A DNA stretch of 64,000 bases from Nemertoderma westbladi (lineage: Eukaryota; Xenacoelomorpha; Nemertodermatida; Nemertodermatidae): assembly GCA_032718475.1 (NCBI GenBank), contig JAUCBJ010000519.1, positions 1-64,000 of the forward strand. Reading direction: 5' to 3'. Under the pieces are notes generated by a model. That model was not told where the DNA came from. It ran no database searches and was given only the letters and a program-made list of their open reading frames with translations. Made by a program: the position numbers and the translations under genes. Positions within the stretch are counted from its first letter, which is position 1; every line of letters starts with the position of its first letter. Positions 61,001 through 62,984 of this stretch are shown here, one piece after another.

Positions 61001-62231
61001 TAATCCTCCATTCACCAGACCTGATGTTGATCCAACTACATTAAATTTTCAAACATCGAAAGTCGTTGGCGGCGCTAAAACCAACTGGTTGGCTTCTTCG
61101 GAGGGACAAAAGGTTTTGTACTCAAACAAATGCGAAGAACTGCTGTCGAAAATTGAAGTTCCTTGGTCTGCAATATACTGCACAAATACTACATGTTTAG
61201 CTCATAGAGAGGATATTACGAGGTTCAACGACGATATAATTTCGGCTCTAAAGGAGGCAGAAACCCTATCTTTTCCCTCTTCCAAAACTCATTCGGCGGC
61301 ATCCGCTCAGTACAACCATATCCCCGGTTGGAACGAAATTGTGAAAGAGAAGTACCTCCATTCGAAAGAGCTCTTCTTAATCTGGCGTGAGATGAACAGC
61401 CCTCGGGGGGGTCCATTACACGCTCAACTACTTAAGGCGAAAGCCCAGTTTAAGCGCGCGTATCGAGGTGCCAAACGGGATGCCGATCAACTTCGATCAG
61501 ACCGTTTGGCCAACTCGCTTGCTGGCAAAAATCCTCGTGATTTTTGGAAACACGTAAAAAGTAATACTACCTTTCGCACCACGCCTCCCCAAAACGGTGG
61601 GTGACGCTAGTGGTGGACCTGCAATTTGCAATCTGTGGGCCGATAATTATAAATTACTATTTAATTCCAATAACTCTCCTATTGGTAGTGTGTCAGGAAA
61701 GGTCAAGTTTACTACTTTGCAGCGTTGCGGTCTATAGGACGGAACGCTACAAAGTAATCAATGACATGGAAACTAATTCAATTACCGTATTCTAGAATGT
61801 ATTATTTCCATTTATGTTAATGATTGCTGCTTTATTATCCAGTTTGCAGTGACGGGACTAGCTACTGTATGTAAATAATTGTTTAACGTGTACTGTAATA
61901 CATTATGGCGAAACGTCCAATAGAAGACAATTTAGAGAAAATGACCAAAGAAAATGGCGACAGTTTTCAGTAAAACTGAACGGACGAACTAACTTTCTGA
62001 CAATAGGTCACGGGTTACTAACTTGTTCTGACAATAGGTCACGTGTTCACTTATTTCGTCGTATAAGGCTTTCTCCCTGGTGGTTTCGGGTCTGTTTTTA
62101 AAGGGTAAGGATATCAGGTCAGTTAATCTGTTGGATAATTTATCTAAATAGACTTTGTGTGCCCGGTTGCTAGGGGTGATACCATCCGGAGACCAGTTGA
62201 CGATGGAGTTGAACACTTTGTCACGCGGAAC
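12886..62231 (-). CDS. NACHT-WD40 repeat protein, NWD1/NWD2-like (20 exons, 5' partial)
   Basis: Joining 20 exons from high to low coordinate gives 1379 residues plus a stop, with every junction in phase. Residues 1-69 match the linker before the NACHT domain. Residues 97-110 hold a P-loop-like stretch and 199-210 a Walker B strand (VIFIDGLDDL). Residues 293-435 resemble the winged-helix region of NWD proteins (LGYISANQAGVSTPELVDLL). 436-600 is the helical linker (RDKAPSYH, NLRKLQEMSHHL). WD40-like blades run from about 640 to 1350, with a Ser/Asn/Pro-rich insert at about 1105-1140. The C-terminus is acidic (ESSDSEDDENY). Human NWD1 and NWD2 have roughly 1550-1750 residues, so perhaps 200-350 N-terminal residues lie to the right of the window. 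Family members are cytosolic STAND ATPases; the function here is not known. Introns range from about 145 nt to 12.4 kb and carry nearly all the repeats of the region. Confidence 0.9.
13190..13320. repeat. AT-rich tandem repeat (AAATATAATAT type)
   Basis: Irregular tandem copies of TATAATATAAATAAATATAA within an intron. Confidence 0.8.
13404..13481 (+). mobile_element. tRNA-like sequence (SINE head or tRNA relic)
   Basis: TGGCGCGGAAGGTTAGCGC resembles a box A and GGGTTCAATTC a box B, spaced as in tRNAs. The acceptor arms do not pair well, so this is probably a SINE remnant rather than a tRNA gene. Confidence 0.5.
15229..17850 (+). pseudogene. LINE family B, better preserved copy, 5'-truncated
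   Basis: Frames 15229-15558, 15655-15924, 15943-16536, 16574-16789, 16765-17019 and 17012-17530 encode a linker, the RT and the thumb. Key parts are QFAYKKRIGTD, KLDLSYEFDRV (the usual AFD changed to EFD), NYADD near 16650 and TFLGVKIF near 16870. Stops and shifts separate the frames. A 3' UTR runs to about 17850 and ends in ATGAAAATGAATGAAATAAA, a short-repeat tail as in L2/CR1-like elements. It lies inside the NACHT-WD gene in the opposite orientation. Confidence 0.8.
17855..18022 (+). mobile_element. LINE linker fragment
   Basis: Encodes NYDWEKLRSDNAVNDAYRVE and VQNRFEIL, the region that lies between endonuclease and RT in many LINE ORF2 proteins. It ends about 70 bp from exon S and belongs to no family better preserved in this window. 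Confidence 0.6.
18091..18277 (-). CDS. NACHT-WD exon S: last WD40 blade
   Basis: Acceptor TTTTCTCGCAG. Encodes YASLSLSSDSQIFVIDRERA, TVSLWDLNKNTCLSIF and LALGGQLV. An open frame continues to a stop at 18070, but the donor TTAGTG then GTGAGT is strong and joins exon T in phase 0. Confidence 0.88.
18628..19775 (+). mobile_element. RTE-like fragment split by a hairpin element
   Basis: 18628-18756 matches 9400-9550 of the RTE-like LINE, and 19240-19775 matches 9630-10180. The approximately 480 bp between them contain the palindrome at 18757-19100. Both halves carry many indels, so this is an old copy. Confidence 0.75.
18757..19100. repeat. Long hairpin (foldback element), arms about 155 bp
   Basis: The left arm, from ATATATTAACTTAAAAGCAA through AGACCCTAGGGCCATCAAAG, is matched by its reverse complement in the right arm. 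A loop of about 30 nt (CTCCACTCTCCACTCCTCCA) lies near 18920-18950. It interrupts an RTE-like fragment, which supports insertion as a mobile foldback element. Confidence 0.8.
19856..20118 (-). CDS. NACHT-WD exon R: WD40 blade
   Basis: Acceptor TTTGTTTTAG, donor GTCAG then GTAAAC. Encodes LTPTGSHLIHTNYNAAKKAS, LTLWDLVTGSLYRRI and LGISSDASRVVIGKDTGVLK. Confidence 0.92.
20559..20847 (-). CDS. NACHT-WD exon Q: WD40 blade with low-complexity insert
   Basis: Acceptor ATTATTCCAG, donor CTACAG then GTTATA. Encodes CYFIIWHLHNGQIESRIM, a Ser/Asn/Glu/Pro-rich linker of about 40 residues, then EQFIISADETTIVASYFSNR. The linker is probably a disordered loop between blade strands. Confidence 0.9.
21576..21830 (+). 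repeat. Terminal repeat CAGTCGGGGTCTCAAAGTGC, left-facing copy
   Basis: Starts after TA with CAGTCGGGGTCTCAAAGTGC and continues with short repeats of CTTTGAGA/TCTCAAAG and TTTTAGACACTTT. The same end in reverse is at 30599-30641. TA flanks and a CAGT start fit a Tc1/mariner-type end. Confidence 0.6.
22042..22340. repeat. Foldback MITE-like element
   Basis: The left arm (ACATGTGTTAACTTTCGTTA to CTCCTTTAAATAGCAATG) is mirrored in the right arm (CATTGCCATTTAAAGGAGCA to CGAAATTTAACACATGT). Arms are about 85 bp around a centre of about 130 bp that holds GCGTTAGG/GCTTTAGG motifs. No coding capacity. Confidence 0.75.
22341..25025. other. Intron P-Q: unclassified repeats, no gene seen
   Basis: 22590-22735 is related to 29745-29890 (shared TTTGTATNACAATAGCATA and GAAAGACAAGCTGGCT-like blocks), so it is a dispersed repeat. 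A G run at 22741-22759 follows. 23040-24230 is GC-richer, with no open frame above 60 codons and a segment shared in inverted form with 14.2 kb; it could be a non-coding transposon or LTR piece. Confidence 0.4.
24654..24726 (-). mobile_element. tRNA-like SINE head, minus strand
   Basis: On the minus strand CCCTAGCTCAGTCGGTAGAG is a good box A, and GAGTTCGAATCCTAG a good box B about 30 nt later. The acceptor ends do not pair cleanly, and AT-rich sequence follows, so a SINE or tRNA pseudogene is likelier than a working tRNA gene. Confidence 0.6.
25026..25410. mobile_element. Harbinger-like MITE
   Basis: Terminal inverted repeats of about 45 bp start AGGTCTGTTTACACGTGG on the left and AGGCCTGTTTACGCGTGG on the complement of the right end. 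Both ends are flanked by TAA, the target type of PIF/Harbinger elements. The inside is full of AGCAACTT/AAGTTGC motifs in both directions and has no coding frame. Confidence 0.75.
25411..27740. other. Intron P-Q: AT-rich, no gene seen
   Basis: Contains C runs at 25845-25857 and 26198-26217 and a zone at 27000-27660 of diverged repeats of AATATAAATTGCATAAGTT and ACTAAATATAAATCTT. No coding or known transposon signal. Confidence 0.4.
27755..28570 (+). pseudogene. Tc1/mariner-type transposase, DD36E spacing, N-terminally truncated
   Basis: An open frame runs from 27755 to the stop at 28570 without an obvious ATG at its start. It begins in the helix-turn-helix part (TISTIKRIRRQLGW-like; IKRIRRQLGWVHANAK is clear). 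The catalytic triad is visible: VFTDECC near 27997, QADSAPCHTSK near 28265 and PDMNPIESVW near 28375. There are 36 residues between the second Asp and the Glu, against 34 in classic Tc1. That spacing matches the DD36E group sometimes called Incomer. All three acidic residues and the PDMNPIE motif are kept. The first DNA-binding helix set is missing, so the copy is probably inactive, but it may be young. Confidence 0.85.
28571..28889 (+). mobile_element. 3' end and right terminal repeat of the DD36E transposon
   Basis: 28717-28889 matches the right arm of the MITE at 62985-63841 (shared TTTCGCAAAAGACACTTT, TTCGGCTTCATGG and ATACGGGTCATG). It ends CGGGTCATGTTG followed by TA, as that MITE does. 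No matching left end is visible upstream of the transposase. Confidence 0.75.
28981..29209. mobile_element. 229-bp MITE of the DD36E family
   Basis: Terminal inverted repeats of about 33 bp start CACCATGTCCTGGAATATAG. Each end is flanked by TA. The right arm includes a G18-type run and AAATTTTTCTACAAATCTTA-like sequence shared with the larger MITE. It lies only 91 bp from the end of the transposase-bearing element. Confidence 0.85.
29240..30520. other. Intron P-Q: dispersed repeats, no gene seen
   Basis: Two related segments (29625-29890 and 30150-30250) share CCATTTGATTACATAATAGA and the GGGAACAG...GTGAG end; the first also resembles 22590-22735. A small palindrome of CTGCAGTAACAAATA lies at 30285-30390. 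A C run is at 29241-29259. Confidence 0.5.
30530..30641 (-). repeat. Terminal repeat CAGTCGGGGTCTCAAAGTGC, right-facing copy
   Basis: The reverse complement of the end at 21578, followed by TA. Preceded by the same ACACTTTTAG/CTTTGAGA repeats. It may be the other end of one large element or a second MITE remnant. Confidence 0.6.
30883..31076 (-). CDS. NACHT-WD exon P: WD40 blade
   Basis: Acceptor TAATATTTTAG, donor ACCAG then GTAAGG. Encodes LVILSERGVRPVSG, ISLYDLQKKKFSR and YVVLDDTKLLGLSETR. A 10-kb intron rich in transposons follows. Confidence 0.9.
31121..31208. repeat. 15-bp minisatellite, left part
   Basis: Units of GGACCCGGACAATTC with variants. It continues at 31741 after an RTE-like insertion. 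Confidence 0.85.
31209..31740 (+). mobile_element. RTE-like 3' fragment inside a minisatellite
   Basis: About 530 bp match 9730-10230 of the RTE-like LINE, with one long open frame covering the C-terminal domain (GHCFRREDQPVHNLVLWQ). It ends in the AGTAGTAGTA tail. It splits the 15-bp array, and the sequence TCCGGACCCGGACAATTGCG occurs at both flanks. Confidence 0.85.
31741..31925. repeat. 15-bp minisatellite, right part
   Basis: About 12 copies of GACCCGGACAATTGG and GGAACCGGACAATTC. Both strands are open because the unit is five codons long; I do not regard the frames as genes. Confidence 0.9.
32148..32317 (-). CDS. NACHT-WD exon O: WD40 blade
   Basis: Acceptor TTTATTTTAG, donor AACCAG then GTTTGT. 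Encodes MRDNTHYIVAKGIGNRPITV, WNVATAKLRRVAV and DATDVVLVKNNQ. A LINE piece (32480-33490) sits in the intron before it. Confidence 0.9.
32480..33490 (-). pseudogene. LINE family D, RT palm to C-terminal zinc motif
   Basis: On the minus strand, 33486-33298 holds the RT palm with FFADDLVVYSKSKEG. A decayed middle follows. 33088-32552 holds the C-terminal region (YAKRLLGLHKTASSTLALNI) with a CICIFCGECCQDRLHIFNC zinc-type cluster. It is 5'-truncated and has shifts. It belongs to none of the other LINE families here. It sits in the intron between exons N and O on the same strand as the gene. Confidence 0.75.
33728..33866 (-). CDS. NACHT-WD exon N: WD40 blade
   Basis: Acceptor TTTTCCCCGTAG, with a duplicated acceptor 37 bp upstream (boundary 33903). 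Encodes CSDLSAVVVGSKYDSDLRVY. Donor ATCA then GTGAGT, phase 1. Confidence 0.87.
34309..35790. repeat. 37-bp minisatellite, 40 copies, seeded at the exon M donor
   Basis: On the gene strand each unit contains ACATTCAAAG or ACAATCAAAG, directly followed by GTAAACATTGGTAAACAATA. The first unit contains the real end of exon M and its donor. Variation is mostly in the C-run length and in GAATG versus GATTG versus AATTG. Confidence 0.95.
35768..35919 (-). CDS. NACHT-WD exon M: WD40 blade (its 5' splice site seeds the 37-bp array)
   Basis: Acceptor TTATTTTCCAG. Encodes LYINRAGTHAMCLSASSVS and EISVWNLETEDHK. The donor ATTCAAAG then GTAAAC at 35768 is repeated in every unit of the adjoining 37-bp array. 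Phase 0 into exon N. Confidence 0.87.
36027..37890. repeat. 26-bp minisatellite, about 71 copies, seeded at the exon L donor
   Basis: On the gene strand the unit contains TTAGCTAAAAG followed by GTCAGTGATCGTAGA, which copies the end of exon L (ACTGCTAAAG) and its donor GTCAGTAGATC. Higher-order repeats occur: a 10-unit block recurs at 260 bp (37051 and 37311), and a 17-unit block at about 441 bp (36090 and 36531). Confidence 0.95.
37886..38114 (-). CDS. NACHT-WD exon L: WD40 blade (its 5' splice site seeds the 26-bp array)
   Basis: Acceptor ACATTTTAG. Encodes VIHAFRGSDTAHVRNVRTGN, then CISSVGVSRDYYVVGCRFQL. The donor GCTAAAG then GTCAGT at 37886 is phase 1 and joins exon M in frame. The next bases are the first units of the 26-bp array. 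Confidence 0.85.
38160..38430 (-). mobile_element. tRNA-derived SINE, minus strand
   Basis: Minus-strand head ACTTGGCGTAGTGGTTAAAT (box A) and GTGGGTTCGGTCCCCGC (box B). A body follows with GCCAAGAATGCTTTGAAGGG and a segment GCAAGGCATATCTGCCTTAC. It lies 45 bp upstream of exon L. It is a different family from the SINE at 5.0 kb. Confidence 0.75.
38431..39278. other. Intron K-L, remaining part
   Basis: AT-rich. The only recognisable piece is a short RTE-like fragment (39034-39112, minus) that matches the CATGACTTTCTTGAGACG region of the RTE-like LINE. Confidence 0.55.
39279..39451 (-). CDS. NACHT-WD exon K: WD40 blade
   Basis: Acceptor CCCGTTCAG. Encodes YVVSFFDGTNVMKTWNAGNG and DRATIAGLRSHGDL. 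I chose the donor CTG then GTAGGT at 39279 because it is the one that keeps phase with exon L; a donor-like site at 39227 would break the frame. Confidence 0.82.
39747..39954 (-). CDS. NACHT-WD exon J: WD40 blade
   Basis: Acceptor CCCCTATTAG, donor GAGG then GTTAGT. Begins IWNIRTGVCIQTL, completing the WD strand of exon I, then a second half-blade (ITGYDLTSGTPVFVVYDF). Confidence 0.9.
40546..40757 (-). CDS. NACHT-WD exon I: start of WD40 part
   Basis: Acceptor TTGGTTTAG, donor TTAAAG then GTAACC. Encodes YPILAKVFADAMKPPMPCL and the first clear WD40 strands (LIGHKDCLTSVTVSTDGTLV, then STSRDRMLK). Confidence 0.9.
40950..41255 (-). mobile_element. RTE-like fragment in the intron after exon H
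   Basis: On the minus strand it encodes QYNIGGVPLVPPSLRLEQIR and GDRELWRR-like pieces of the RTE C-terminal domain. It begins about 30 nt after the exon H donor and is open in frame with the exon, so intron retention would fuse it to the protein. Confidence 0.8.
41285..41526 (-). CDS. NACHT-WD exon H
   Basis: Acceptor TTGTTACAG, donor CCCCAG then GTTGGT. Encodes DCLFNFGFVLAKMLAFGYLS, then DPSQFPSQLVGRLHGL, a well-conserved block of NWD proteins before the WD40 part. An RTE-like fragment begins only about 30 nt into the following intron. Confidence 0.9.
41527..42544. other. Intron G-H outside the array
   Basis: AT-rich. 41700-41790 holds two inverted copies of the motif GTGGCTCGCCCCAC linked to the 64-bp satellite at 54-55 kb. 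41845-41890 resembles 21525-21570 (GGTCTTTGATGAAATTAAAC). A 63-codon plus-strand frame at 41819-42010 covers that repeat; I do not call it a gene. Confidence 0.45.
42545..44887. repeat. 24-bp minisatellite, about 97 copies, seeded at the exon G donor
   Basis: On the gene strand each unit has ATGGACGCACTCAG (the last 14 nt of exon G), directly followed by GTGGGTCGCT (start of the intron). Variants have CTAAG for CTCAG and TGCT for CGCT. A block of 29 units is duplicated: GGCGTCCATGGCG and CATAACGACC recur exactly 696 bp apart. Being eight codons long, the unit leaves three frames open for about 750-780 codons. One 23-bp unit near 44776-44798 breaks the exon frame. Confidence 0.97.
44871..45101 (-). 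CDS. NACHT-WD exon G (its 5' splice site seeds the 24-bp array)
   Basis: Acceptor ATCTCACAG. Encodes YLENRDKAPSYHTIVSEYF, a GGSGEDVPE loop, and LNLRKLQEMSHHLINANAMD. The frame stays open past the junction into the minisatellite. The donor CTCAG then GTGGGT at 44871 joins in phase to exon H (reading DAL-R-KDCLFNF). That matches the helix expected in the family, so the first donor is taken as the normal one. Confidence 0.9.
45102..45514. other. Intron F-G
   Basis: About 410 bp of AT-rich intron with no recognised element. Confidence 0.6.
45515..45941 (-). CDS. NACHT-WD exon F: winged-helix region
   Basis: The longest exon. Encodes LYLKASLNESL, then VFQRLEMEFGEATVRRTLGY, ISANQAGVSTPELVDLLTMD, and RVSRFPVANWLRLR ending in REAASDR. 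These match the ordered blocks of the NWD winged helix and the segment after it. The acceptor lies in a direct duplication of GTTACAAAAG, so two AG sites stand side by side. Donor GATAG then GTTAGT. Confidence 0.92.
45942..47469. other. Intron E-F
   Basis: AT-rich, about 1.5 kb, with no known element and no convincing coding frame. A small 67-codon plus frame at 47076-47276 shows no family features. Confidence 0.5.
47470..47608 (-). CDS. NACHT-WD exon E
   Basis: Acceptor ATTTTTTAG, donor CAAG then GTAATT. Encodes NFFIEIPDLENSDVDKIIDN, matching the helical part after the sensor strand. Confidence 0.85.
47783..47947 (-). CDS. NACHT-WD exon D: Walker B exon
   Basis: Encodes LVTKDYPLVIFIDGLDDLLD, with the Walker B aspartates, then HKLNWLPRKLAPCVKLIVS as in NACHT sensor regions. 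The acceptor TTCTAG is the first of a tandem array of similar acceptors (47937-48425). The donor is CTACAG then GTTATT. Both ends are phase 0. Confidence 0.9.
47937..48425. repeat. 40/44-bp minisatellite, about 11 copies, seeded at the exon D acceptor
   Basis: On the gene strand each unit reads TTTCTGTTCTAG (acceptor), then TTGGTTACCAAG (the first 12 nt of exon D with one change), then GTAACTAACTCATCCCG. Unit length varies by a GTTA duplication. Each unit thus looks like a 12-nt micro-exon with its own AG and GT. Confidence 0.93.
48445..48649 (-). CDS. NACHT-WD exon C
   Basis: Acceptor TTTTATTACAG; donor ATCCAA then GTAACA, phase 0. Encodes NCVTIVRLVGVTHASVSIRS, matching the beta strand and RSLL helix that follow the P-loop in NWD proteins, then a Leu/Ser-rich helix region. 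Confidence 0.88.
48786..49408. repeat. 28-bp minisatellite, about 22 copies, in intron B-C
   Basis: Unit GGCAACCCGAAGGCTCCTCT plus CTACCGGA. A larger block (48800-49000) is repeated at about 198 bp. Unlike its neighbours it lies away from both splice sites and does not contain exon sequence. Open frames across it are an effect of the repeats. Confidence 0.92.
49502..49663 (-). CDS. NACHT-WD exon B: P-loop exon
   Basis: Acceptor TTTTTTTCTAG, donor CAGAG then GTTGGT. Encodes NHYGRKNIQYQVKRYL, then PLVLHGNQGCGGKAF. The NACHT P-loop normally reads GxxGxGKS/T. Here one extra Gly sits before the Lys, and Ala replaces Ser/Thr. The exon is separated from exon A by a 12.4-kb intron. Confidence 0.9.
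49714..49770 (+). mobile_element. Small RTE-like fragment
   Basis: ATGCACACATCTCCAACCAG and a TTGGAGGTGTCTCATTG stretch match the RTE-like LINE near 9910-9960. It is 50 bp upstream of exon B. Confidence 0.7.
49771..50728. other. Intron A-B, AT-rich part
   Basis: No gene seen. Contains single copies of GGCTCGCCCC motifs (near 50010 and 50175) related to the 64-bp satellite. Confidence 0.4.
50729..51110 (+). mobile_element. Left arm of a DD36E-family MITE
   Basis: Starts CATAATGTCCCAGAATATAG and continues with a C10 run, TTTTTCTACAAATCGTAATG and TTTAAAAAAAGTGTCTCC, in the same order as the left arm of the MITE at 62985. The right arm is not recognisable, so it is truncated. Confidence 0.7.
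51238..51540. repeat. AT-only minisatellite, about 13 copies of a 22-24 bp unit
   Basis: Units of AATATTAAATAAAAAAAATA with A-run length variation; each contains a TATAATATTA half-palindrome. Confidence 0.93.
52011..53162 (+). CDS. Hypothetical protein with sequon-rich 7-residue repeats
   Basis: An open frame of 383 codons with an ATG at 52011, in the 12.4-kb intron and on the strand opposite the gene. Residues 1-140 are mixed sequence with no motif I know. Residues 142-175 and 176-209 are a near-perfect tandem duplication of 34 residues (start PIENSRKKENVKVLEE; exact 102-bp shift). Residues 235-360 are about 18 repeats of a 7-residue unit, NATDTQR and relatives; most units have an N-x-S/T sequon. 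There is no signal peptide or membrane segment. A possible poly(A) region (ATTAAAAAAAATAAAAAAG) is at 53347. It could be a real single-exon gene, an exon of an unseen gene, or an open repeat; the long non-repeat first half favours coding. Confidence 0.45.
   Translation: MCFRLAHRQSAYGGYPLAEIKSYSQYELASRPKWDQARHPLADYCANGSDRSPCRVEEGWCRRHDKRAIRKPTSVIRKKVKLREIVNEEPVLNGGIFDEPVTGYRQETDGLQCEPITGVTYMEEFIIQSDTPNGLLRCSPPPIENSRKKENVKVLEENQNIDILEPLFAATNIYKPIENSRKKENVKVLEENQNIYILEPLFAATNIYKPIENLRLSNGECMKNTDTVSDVYQNVTDTQRNATDTQRNASDTQRNGSDTQRNATDTQRNATDTPRNATDTQRNATDTQRNASDTPRNATDTRRNGSDTQWNGTGTQWNGTSTQRNATGTQRNFTGTQMKGTGTQWNGSGTQWNGTGAQRNGTDVYQNVNDTWRNGIICFILHM
52710..53090. repeat. 21-bp coding-length minisatellite
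   Basis: About 18 copies of ACTGATACACAAAGGAACGC and variants. Because the unit is seven codons long, all frames without a stop stay open on both strands. Confidence 0.9.
53456..53480 (-). repeat. Distant copy of the exon A donor region
   Basis: On the minus strand AGTTAGTAACACGTGACCTA matches the duplicated exon A end (CACGTGACCTATT and GTTAGTAAC) 8.5 kb away. Confidence 0.6.
53490..53705 (-). mobile_element. RTE-like 3' end, minus strand
   Basis: Matches the last 200 bp of the RTE-like LINE and ends in a TAG/CTA microsatellite tail (ACTACTACTACTACTAC at 53491-53507 on the plus strand). Confidence 0.85.
53706..54010. repeat. Dispersed repeat, copy 1
   Basis: GATACAGTCGCTCAATTTTA and TCATAACTGGGCCTCG are shared with 55380-55510 in the same orientation. 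The two copies flank the 64-bp satellite. Confidence 0.6.
54011..55100. repeat. 64-bp satellite, 17 copies
   Basis: Unit: ACAGAACGACAGGTTGATTA, then ATGGTACCCCTACGCTAAGG, then CTCACTCACTTCGTGGCTCG, then CCCC. Units are over 95% alike. Single diverged pieces of the last part occur at 41.7, 50.0 and 50.2 kb. Confidence 0.95.
55101..55690. other. Intron A-B spacer
   Basis: AT-rich, with dispersed repeat copy 2 (55380-55510) and a G23-type run at 55513-55535. No gene seen. Confidence 0.45.
55691..56570 (+). pseudogene. Retroelement C-terminal fragment with CxxC...H...C motif
   Basis: The frames 55701-55922, 55538-56179 and 56216-56578 encode in order EGIKDQSTVQAAKYTGGSSL, FRERLALRYGLTPPGLPAKC, EGCGDAFSTSHALSCKSDGL and IMRHDEVREVFGDLIAE. 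The FR..L.LRYGL..P-CdGCG-F...HALSC-GG-..RHDE pattern is one I know from the tails of some reverse-transcriptase polyproteins. The piece is GC-rich compared with its surroundings, which suggests a recent arrival from another base-composition context. Shifts and lack of an RT core make it a remnant. Confidence 0.6.
56818..58544. mobile_element. 1.7-kb TIR element, non-autonomous, with a nested RTE piece
   Basis: The terminal inverted repeat starts TGTGTGGCGTCACATAGAAA at 56818, and its complement ends at 58544. The interior has two direct copies of about 157 bp (57020 and 57175, AAAACGGCTAGTTTGATAGC). The RTE-like fragment at 57489-58003 lies in the middle. No transposase frame is seen and the target duplication is unclear. 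Confidence 0.7.
57489..58003 (-). mobile_element. RTE-like 3' fragment nested in the TIR element
   Basis: Matches 9740-10230 of the RTE-like LINE on the minus strand, with the GHCFRREDQPVHNLVLWQ region and the microsatellite tail (TACTACTACTA) at the low end. Confidence 0.88.
58545..58995. other. Intron A-B spacer, AT-rich
   Basis: No gene or known element seen. Confidence 0.4.
58996..59728 (+). mobile_element. RTE-like fragment, 5' leader and endonuclease region
   Basis: Matches 7055-8015 of the RTE-like LINE with an internal deletion (about 7280-7505 missing at 59233) and shifts. Unlike the other copies it lacks the 3' end and stops where the CR1-like LINE begins. Confidence 0.8.
59729..61745 (+). 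pseudogene. CR1-like LINE copy: ORF1 end, endonuclease, linker
   Basis: Begins inside ORF1 (RQLFVSRIETCYTSTD, then NSYNSFVVTCRQEASDKLL). ORF2 starts near 60288 (VEIASYNTNSIRTASS), with QEHMLP followed by an in-frame TAA, then LLFLGDFNADI, NDHIPL-type and PGWNEIV segments. It ends near 61745 before the RT. It is related to, but clearly diverged from, the LINE at the left edge. Stops at 60414, 60956 and elsewhere show it is dead. Confidence 0.82.
61994..62056 (-). repeat. Two-copy tandem duplication at the exon A donor
   Basis: The sequence CGTGACCTATTGTCAGAA plus a GTTAGT donor occurs twice, 29 bp apart. Confidence 0.85.
62023..62231 (-). CDS. NACHT-WD exon A (first visible)
   Basis: Acceptor TTGTTTCAG at the high end, phase 0. 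Encodes VPRDKVFN...HVTYCQN, the region just before the NACHT P-loop in NWD proteins. The donor is CAGAACAA followed by GTTAGT, phase 2. A second copy of the exon end and donor lies 29 bp further on (boundary 61994). Confidence 0.85.
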
Positions 62232-62984
62232 CTGAAACAAATGGAGAGGATCTAACATCACATATTACAATAATATTCATGCAGTGGTATAATGTGACGG
62301 TGTAAATAATGTACCACTTTATATGATAGCAGGGTTGATTATGAAGACGAGTACGGTAATAAGATTAAGTAATTTCTACACAATTACTTTATTTATCATA
62401 AATGTTTTAATATTATTATCATAAATGTGTATAGTCGAATTTTTATTGTAATTAGTAAACTGGAACTTTAAATTTTAAAATTAACTTGCAACATTTTTTC
62501 AACCAAAATAACCAAATAAATTAAAGAAGTAAATACAATGTTGTTTCCTTTGAAATCTACGCATTTCTTCACAGAGAGATTTCGTTTCTAAATTGTACAC
62601 ATAGCTCAATGACTACCAGATACCAAAGAATGTGAAATGTATGTATATTATGGCAATAATTAGTATCATTCACTAACTATGGTCTATTCTGGGTAGCTAA
62701 GGGCCCGTTCATAGATTTGTCACGATTTTCATCGAAATTTGACCCACTCCCTCTTATGTCACAGTTTGTCACAAAATTATAAACCCCCCTCCGCCCTGCA
62801 ACAGATTGTCATGAAAATAATGAATAGGTTTTGAATTAAATAATATTCTTGTATTAAAAGTCGAAGGTCATGCTTGAGTCGGAGACTTTTAGTAACTTAT
62901 TTTATTTCCCAGTGACTGAAATAAAATGTGATAAAATATATGGGGGGGGGGGGTTATACAACTGCATATGTAAAGACTATATTA
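62232..62984. other. Intron upstream of exon A
   Basis: AT-rich. 62700-62830 has GGGCCCGTTCATAGATTTGT with TGTCAC motifs, resembling a transposon end and the 14.6-kb segment. A G13 run is at 62942-62954. No exon recognised up to the right edge. Confidence 0.4.
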
